The notes under the pieces are model-generated. The model was given only the letters and a program-made list of their open reading frames with translations. It was not told the DNA's origin and searched no databases. A stretch of 11,193 nucleotides of DNA. It comes from Kordiimonadaceae bacterium (lineage in GTDB: Bacteria > Pseudomonadota > Alphaproteobacteria > Sphingomonadales > Kordiimonadaceae). Shown piece by piece: positions 7,598-11,193 of this stretch. Positions within the stretch are counted from its first letter, which is position 1, and the number at the start of each line of letters is the position of its first letter. A program made the translations under genes and the position numbers. The stretch spans positions 1 to 11,193 of the forward strand of contig JABABO010000081.1 of NCBI GenBank assembly GCA_014238195.1, written 5' to 3'.

Positions 7598-8377
7598 ATG
7601 GCTGAATTTTCACTTCCTGCGAACAGTAAAGTAGGCAAAGGCAAACGGGTAAAAGCCCCAGAAGGCGCGACGAATGTGCGCGACTTTCATGTGTATCGCT
7701 GGAACCCAGATGACGGTGAAAACCCGCGTATGGACACGTTCGAAGTTGATATGGACAGTTGCGGTCCGATGGTGCTGGATGCGCTGATCAAAATCAAGAA
7801 CGAAATGGACAGCACAGTCACCTTCCGCCGGTCTTGCCGCGAAGGGGTTTGTGGGTCTTGCGCCATGACTATGAATGGCAAAAACGGTTTAGCCTGCACC
7901 ACAGCGATTGACGAAGCAAAAGCAGATGTGTCGATTACGCCGCTTCCGCACCAAGAAGTTATCAAGGATTTAGTGCCTGATCTGACGAATTTCTATGCAC
8001 AATATGCATCGATTAAGCCATGGATGGAAACGCAAACACCAACGCCTGAGAAAGAGCGGCTACAATCTGTGAATGACCGCAAAAAATTAGACGGCCTTTA
8101 TGAATGTATCTTGTGTGCCTGTTGTTCAACAAGTTGCCCAAGCTATTGGTGGAACGGCGATAAATACCTTGGACCTGCAGCACTTTTGCAAGCCTATCGC
8201 TGGCTGATTGATAGTCGTGATGAAAATACGGGCGAGCGTTTGGATGACTTAGAAGATCCATTCCGTTTGTATCGCTGCCACACCATTATGAACTGCGCCA
8301 ATGCTTGCCCGAAGGGTCTAAATCCCGCGAAAGCGATTGCTGAGATTAAAAAAATGATGGTGGAACGCCAAGGGTGA
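7598..8377 (+). CDS. sdhB: Succinate dehydrogenase iron-sulfur subunit SdhB
   Basis: Passes electrons from the SdhA flavin to ubiquinone through three iron-sulfur clusters. 259 residues. The N-terminal ferredoxin-type domain holds Cys80, Cys85, Cys88 and Cys100 (SCREGVCGSC...LAC) for [2Fe-2S]. The C-terminal domain has CILCACCSTSCPSYWWN (from 170) and CHTIMNCANACPKG (from 227). Comparison with E. coli gives Cys170, 173, 176 and 237 for [4Fe-4S] and Cys180, 227 and 233 for [3Fe-4S], each at a constant offset of 21. Trp184-Trp185 lie by the quinone site. AGGGGAG at 7584-7590, 7 nt before the ATG, is a strong ribosome site. Last gene of the operon. Confidence 0.98.
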   Translation: MAEFSLPANSKVGKGKRVKAPEGATNVRDFHVYRWNPDDGENPRMDTFEVDMDSCGPMVLDALIKIKNEMDSTVTFRRSCREGVCGSCAMTMNGKNGLACTTAIDEAKADVSITPLPHQEVIKDLVPDLTNFYAQYASIKPWMETQTPTPEKERLQSVNDRKKLDGLYECILCACCSTSCPSYWWNGDKYLGPAALLQAYRWLIDSRDENTGERLDDLEDPFRLYRCHTIMNCANACPKGLNPAKAIAEIKKMMVERQG

Positions 8378-8409
8378 TTGGATTACAGTCAGGACATAAT
8401 GAGACATAA

Positions 8410-8427
8410 TTTATTCTGATGAATAAA
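8410..8427. terminator. Weak hairpin between convergent sdhB and phosphatase genes
   Basis: TTTATTC (8410-8416) and GAATAAA (8421-8427) form a 7-bp AT-rich stem with a 4-nt loop in the 64-bp gap between two converging genes. The position suits a shared terminator, but the stem is weak and there is no clean T-run on either strand. Confidence 0.25.
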
Positions 8428-8441
8428 AGAAAGGCTCTAGG

Positions 8442-9233
8442 TTATTCGAGATACGTCTTTCTCAAATGGTCAATCGCTTTTACATCCAACCCTAGCCCAT
8501 CACGCTGATAATTTTCAAAGCACCCGTATTTTTCATCGATGATGGCAAACGTGGCGTCCAGAAATTCAGGCGCCACACCGACAAGGGGCAATATGTCTTT
8601 TGGGTTCACGGTCATGCCAAGGCGCTTCCCTACTTTTTCTGCAATTTCTACTGATTTTTTTTCTAAGTTTACTGCCCTGTTCGTGTCCATAAAATTTTGG
8701 TAAATATCATCCCTGTGAACCCCTAGTGTTTTCAAGATCAAGGCCCCTGTGACCCCTGTACGGTCTTTTCCCGCCGTACAATGAAATAGCACAGCACCCT
8801 GCGTGCGCGTACGAAGCACATCGAACAATCCTTTGATGCCGCCAACATTCAAGGTGGGAATATTTTGAAAGGCTTTGATAAATTCAGCGAATAAAGGGTC
8901 ACCTGGTCGTTTGCTGCTCCCCATCTCATCCAACATAGATTTAATCCAAGCAGCCGCATTACCCCCTATGGGGACCGCATGATAATCAGGCGACCAAGTT
9001 TCTACAGTTTTTAGCGGCGCCCATTCTTTTTCATGGTCTGAGCGAAAATCAACAACATGTTGTACGTTCATCTGCGCTAGTTTATCACCTGTTTCTGGTG
9101 TTATGTCTGCCAAATGACCGGACCGATAGATCAAGCCCATAGCAACTTTGGCACCCTCAGATGTTGAATAGCCCCCAATATCTCGGAAATTTGCGATGTC
9201 AGGAAAGGGTATGAATCGGTCGATGTTCTGCAT
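8442..9233 (-). CDS. Protein-tyrosine/serine phosphatase family protein (HCX5R type)
   Basis: 263 residues with the cysteine-phosphatase P-loop HCTAGKDRTG at 151-160 (catalytic Cys152, phosphate-binding Arg158). The N-terminal NFRDIGGY (15-22), IYRSGHLADIT (35-45) and DFRSDHEKEW (62-71) are the pattern of the Y_phosphatase3 family, which includes bacterial and mycobacterial secreted or cytosolic phosphatases acting on phosphotyrosine and, in some members, phosphoserine or phosphoinositides. The substrate here is unknown. I see no signal peptide, so a cytoplasmic location is likely. ATG at 9233 fits the family N-terminus, although no clear Shine-Dalgarno precedes it. The gene converges on sdhB and diverges from zapE, so it is probably an independent unit inserted in the sdh-zapE-mdh neighbourhood. 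Confidence 0.88.
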   Translation of the reverse strand: MQNIDRFIPFPDIANFRDIGGYSTSEGAKVAMGLIYRSGHLADITPETGDKLAQMNVQHVVDFRSDHEKEWAPLKTVETWSPDYHAVPIGGNAAAWIKSMLDEMGSSKRPGDPLFAEFIKAFQNIPTLNVGGIKGLFDVLRTRTQGAVLFHCTAGKDRTGVTGALILKTLGVHRDDIYQNFMDTNRAVNLEKKSVEIAEKVGKRLGMTVNPKDILPLVGVAPEFLDATFAIIDEKYGCFENYQRDGLGLDVKAIDHLRKTYLE

Positions 9234-9259
9234 AAATAATGACTTACATATTAGGGATG

Positions 9260-9288
9260 TTGCTGAAAAAAATTTATCTGCTTATGAT
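9260..9288 (+). promoter_or_regulatory. Candidate sigma70-like promoter for zapE
   Basis: TTGCTG (9260-9265) and TATGAT (9283-9288) are separated by exactly 17 bp. The -10 matches consensus at 5 of 6 bases and the -35 keeps the TTG core. It lies in the 122-bp divergent region between the phosphatase gene and zapE and would give a leader of about 60 nt. Confidence 0.42.
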
Positions 9289-9290
9289 AG

Positions 9291-9303
9291 GCTATGACAT
9301 AGC
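9291..9303. promoter_or_regulatory. 13-bp perfect palindrome, possible operator
   Basis: GCTATG-a-CATAGC is a perfect inverted repeat two bases downstream of the candidate zapE -10, over the expected transcription start. The position is typical of a repressor site, but no regulator is identified. Confidence 0.35.
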
Positions 9304-9355
9304 TGCTTGAAAAGCCCTGTCTTAGATTTAAAGTTTGAATTAGAAGAGAGTGTCA

Positions 9356-10645
9356 GTGACGCACCCGCAATCACCAACCACCGATAACCAATTCTTAGAC
9401 GATGATCACAGCGGTATGTCCAAGCGACCATCCGACCTGTATAATCAATTAATTACAGAAGGGGAATTACGCGCAGACCCGGAGCAAGCCCGCATCATAG
9501 AAATGTTTAATCGGTTATATGATGACTTATTAGACTATCCAGAAGTCGCAGGCAGGGGAAGCCGCATATCGATTAAATTATGGCGGTTAAAAGATTTTTT
9601 CCGCTGGAACGGTAAGGACGCAACACCGCCAAAAGGTTTATATTTATATGGCGGGGTTGGCCGAGGAAAATCCATGTTGATGGATTTATTCTATGAGTGC
9701 GCCCCCGTAAAAGCGAAAACACGGGTGCATTTTCATGAATTTATGCTGGATATTCATGCTAGGATGAAAGTGTGGCGCGGGCTCAGCGCCAAAGAGCGAG
9801 TAGAAATGGGCGGACGCGCTACCGAAGATGATCCAATTCCTGCTGTAGCCCGTCAAATTGCCAACTCATCCACACTGCTTTGTTTTGACGAGATGCAAGT
9901 CACTGATATTGCAGACGCGATGGTTCTGGGTCGTTTGTATAAAGAACTGTTAGTGCGCGGCGTTGTAATTGTGGCAACCAGTAACCGCGTGCCAGATGAT
10001 TTATATAAGGGCGGCCTGAACCGTCAACTTTTCTTGCCTTTCATTGAGATGATAAAAGAAACATTTCATGTGGCCCCACTAGATGGCCCCACGGATTACC
10101 GCCTTGACCGATTAAAAGGGGTACACACCTATTACACACCCGTGAATGATGCGAGTACGAAAAAACTTTCTAAAGCTTTTTTTCGCTTAACCGACCGTGA
10201 TGTCGCGGACAGGGCAAAAGTACCAAGCGAGACACTCCTTATTCAGGGGCGCGATGTGTTTGTCCCCAAAGCGGCGCGCGGCGTTGCTGTATTTTCCTTT
10301 AAACGGCTTTGTGCCACTGCCACAGGGGCTGCGGATTACCTAGCGATTGCAAGGCGTTATCACACCCTTATCTTAGTTGCCGTTCCGCAGTTAGGTCCAG
10401 ACAAGCGTAATGAAGCAAAAAGATTTGTCACGCTGATTGATGCGCTTTACGAACACGGTGTCAAATTATTATGTTCCGCCGCCGTAGAACCAGATAATTT
10501 ATATGCCAAAGGTGATGGGACTTTTGAATTTGAACGCACAATCAGCCGTTTAATGGAAATGCAGTCTAAAGACTATCTCGCACGAGGACACGGGTTAGAC
10601 CCAAATACTTCCCCAGATACTTCCCCAGATACTTCGAGTACTTAG
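9356..10645 (+). CDS. zapE: Cell division protein ZapE (AFG1-like ATPase)
   Basis: P-loop ATPase of the AFG1/LACE1 family. In E. coli ZapE associates with the FtsZ ring late in division, and eukaryotic relatives act in mitochondrial protein quality control. 429 residues from the GTG at 9356. Walker A GGVGRGKS is at 99-106, Walker B LLCFDE at 174-179 (followed by MQVTDIADAM), a sensor-like VATSNR at about 206-211, and LYKGGLNRQLFLPFI at 216-230. The start is uncertain. GTG at 9356 has AGAAGAG (9342-9348) at good spacing, while GTG at 9350 directly abuts it. ATG at 9416 is possible because the first 20 residues are not conserved-looking. The C-terminus ends in a short SPDT repeat. It precedes mdh on the same strand but is separated by 274 bp. 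Confidence 0.93.
   Translation: MTHPQSPTTDNQFLDDDHSGMSKRPSDLYNQLITEGELRADPEQARIIEMFNRLYDDLLDYPEVAGRGSRISIKLWRLKDFFRWNGKDATPPKGLYLYGGVGRGKSMLMDLFYECAPVKAKTRVHFHEFMLDIHARMKVWRGLSAKERVEMGGRATEDDPIPAVARQIANSSTLLCFDEMQVTDIADAMVLGRLYKELLVRGVVIVATSNRVPDDLYKGGLNRQLFLPFIEMIKETFHVAPLDGPTDYRLDRLKGVHTYYTPVNDASTKKLSKAFFRLTDRDVADRAKVPSETLLIQGRDVFVPKAARGVAVFSFKRLCATATGAADYLAIARRYHTLILVAVPQLGPDKRNEAKRFVTLIDALYEHGVKLLCSAAVEPDNLYAKGDGTFEFERTISRLMEMQSKDYLARGHGLDPNTSPDTSPDTSST
10607..10634. repeat. 12-bp tandem repeat at the end of zapE
   Basis: ACTTCCCCAGAT occurs twice in a row (10607-10618 and 10619-10630), followed by a partial third unit ACTTCGAG. It encodes TSPDTSPDTSS, the last residues before the zapE stop. 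The in-frame repeat can change copy number without breaking the gene and is probably neutral. Confidence 0.85.
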
Positions 10646-10693
10646 TCTTATATAATTTTTGCAGAGTCGCGGTTTTTAAGGGGATAATTTCAT

Positions 10694-10830
10694 ATGAAAC
10701 CTATCGAATCTAAAGAAAATCATGCTAAATATGGCCAATTTCTTAAAATTCTTAACGAGTTTTTTATGTTAAGGGCAAAAACTACGCTTCATTAGATGAA
10801 ATTGGTCTGTTAGACTTGCAGCTTATTTGA
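10694..10830 (+). pseudogene. Small frame-disrupted ORF of unknown function
   Basis: ATG at 10694, after AAGGGG at 10678-10683, opens a 33-codon ORF (starting MKPIESKENHAKYGQFLKIL) that stops at 10795. The -1 frame over 10765-10830 reads YVKGKNYASLDEIGLLDLQL and one further residue before a TGA, a protein-like sequence with no start codon of its own. The two join exactly if one T is added to the six-T run at 10760-10765, giving a 45-residue protein. It is therefore either a decayed small gene, a sequencing or assembly indel in a homopolymer, or a ribosomal -1 slippage site. I recognise no family. It may also be chance, given the short length. Confidence 0.35.
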
Positions 10831-10880
10831 AATCGCGTTAGTTAAGTTAGGGAAGATATTTTAATCTTTTATTTTGTTTT

Positions 10881-10898
10881 AAAGTCTTAAGGGACTTT
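10881..10898 (+). promoter_or_regulatory. Hairpin in the mdh leader, possible terminator/attenuator
   Basis: AAAGTC (10881-10886) and GACTTT (10893-10898) form a 6-bp stem with a 6-nt loop, followed by the T-rich TATTTATTGTTGG. It ends 11 nt before the GGAG ribosome site of mdh. It could terminate upstream transcription or shape the 5' end of the mdh message. The stem is short and AT-rich. Confidence 0.33.
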
Positions 10899-10919
10899 TA
10901 TTTATTGTTGGAGCACCTA

Positions 10920-11193
10920 ATGGCACGTAAAAAAATAGCACTGATTGGCGGCGGTCAAATTGGCGGCACGCTTGCGCATCTTGCAGCCTTAAAAGAATTA
11001 GGCGACATAGTAATTTTTGATATTGCGGAAGGGCTGCCACAAGGCAAGGCCCTAGACCTTGCACAAAGCGGACCCGTTGAAAAATATGATGCCAAATTAA
11101 AAGGCACGAATGATTATAGCGACATTGCTGGCGCCGATGTTGTGATTGTCACAGCAGGTGTCCCCCGCAAACCAGGGATGAGCCGTGATGACC
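10920..11193 (+). CDS. mdh: Malate dehydrogenase, N-terminal part (runs off right edge)
   Basis: Oxidises malate to oxaloacetate with NAD+ in the TCA cycle, in the cytoplasm. 91 of about 320 expected residues are present. The Rossmann loop GGGQIGGT is at 10-17, Asp34 at the end of the second strand supports NAD rather than NADP use, and DIAEGLPQGKALDLAQ (34-49) is typical of the lactate-dehydrogenase-like alphaproteobacterial Mdh. VTAGVPRKPGMSRDD (77-91) contains Arg83 and Arg89, which bind the substrate carboxylates; an arginine at this first position favours malate over lactate. ATG at 10920 has GGAG at 10910-10913 with 6-nt spacing. In related genomes sucCD commonly follow. Confidence 0.96.
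   Translation, partial: MARKKIALIGGGQIGGTLAHLAALKELGDIVIFDIAEGLPQGKALDLAQSGPVEKYDAKLKGTNDYSDIAGADVVIVTAGVPRKPGMSRDD

Noticed and set aside
8391..8410. Direct repeat GACATAAT twice after sdhB as a regulatory site
   Set aside because: Only 8 bp, and it lies in a short gap between converging genes where no promoter is expected; chance is likely.
10651..10656. TATAAT after zapE as a promoter for the small ORF or mdh
   Set aside because: A perfect -10 hexamer, but no -35-like sequence at suitable spacing; the region is AT-rich enough for a chance match.
1..11193. A defence system, toxin-antitoxin pair, prophage or mobile element
   Set aside because: No transposase, integrase, nuclease, toxin-like pair or terminal inverted repeats were seen. 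Apart from the adhesin-like gene and the spacers, the genes are conserved metabolic or housekeeping genes.

Overview
The window looks like a chromosomal segment of an alphaproteobacterium, probably marine or aquatic. The evidence is a compact sdhC-sdhD-sdhA-sdhB operon with alphaproteobacterial-style SdhD and SdhB, followed by zapE and then mdh. That neighbourhood is familiar from alphaproteobacterial TCA-cycle loci, where mdh usually leads into sucCD. Base composition is moderate in the genes and very AT-rich in the large spacer. I would not name a genus.

Layout. (1) 1-4080, minus strand: the first 1360 codons of a very large repetitive, probably secreted, calcium-binding surface protein. 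It starts inside the window and runs off the left edge. The order from the N-terminus is one cadherin-like module, seven FG-GAP (integrin-alpha-like) repeats, four cadherin-like modules, then at least four more FG-GAP repeats. (2) 4081-5005: a spacer of about 925 bp between this gene and the divergent sdh operon. It holds a 49-bp perfect tandem duplication carrying a dyad, a nested hairpin and a candidate sdh promoter. (3) 5006-8377, plus strand: sdhCDAB, the complete succinate dehydrogenase (complex II). (4) 8442-9233, minus strand: a protein-tyrosine-phosphatase-like enzyme with an HCTAGKDRTG active site, convergent with sdhB. (5) 9356-10645, plus strand: zapE, an AFG1-like cell-division ATPase with a GTG start. 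(6) 10646-10919: a spacer with a small ORF apparently broken at a run of six T and a hairpin just before mdh. (7) 10920 to the right edge: the N-terminal 91 codons of malate dehydrogenase.

Functionally, SdhABCD oxidises succinate to fumarate and reduces ubiquinone at the inner membrane, and Mdh oxidises malate two steps later, so the right half is a TCA-cycle neighbourhood. ZapE and the phosphatase have no evident catalytic link to it. The giant adhesin-like gene is a separate unit on the other side of the AT-rich spacer. I see no CRISPR array, tRNA, rRNA, transposase or recognisable defence system. The least explained parts are the duplicated dyad in the spacer, the frame-disrupted small ORF before mdh, and the recently duplicated modules inside the giant gene.
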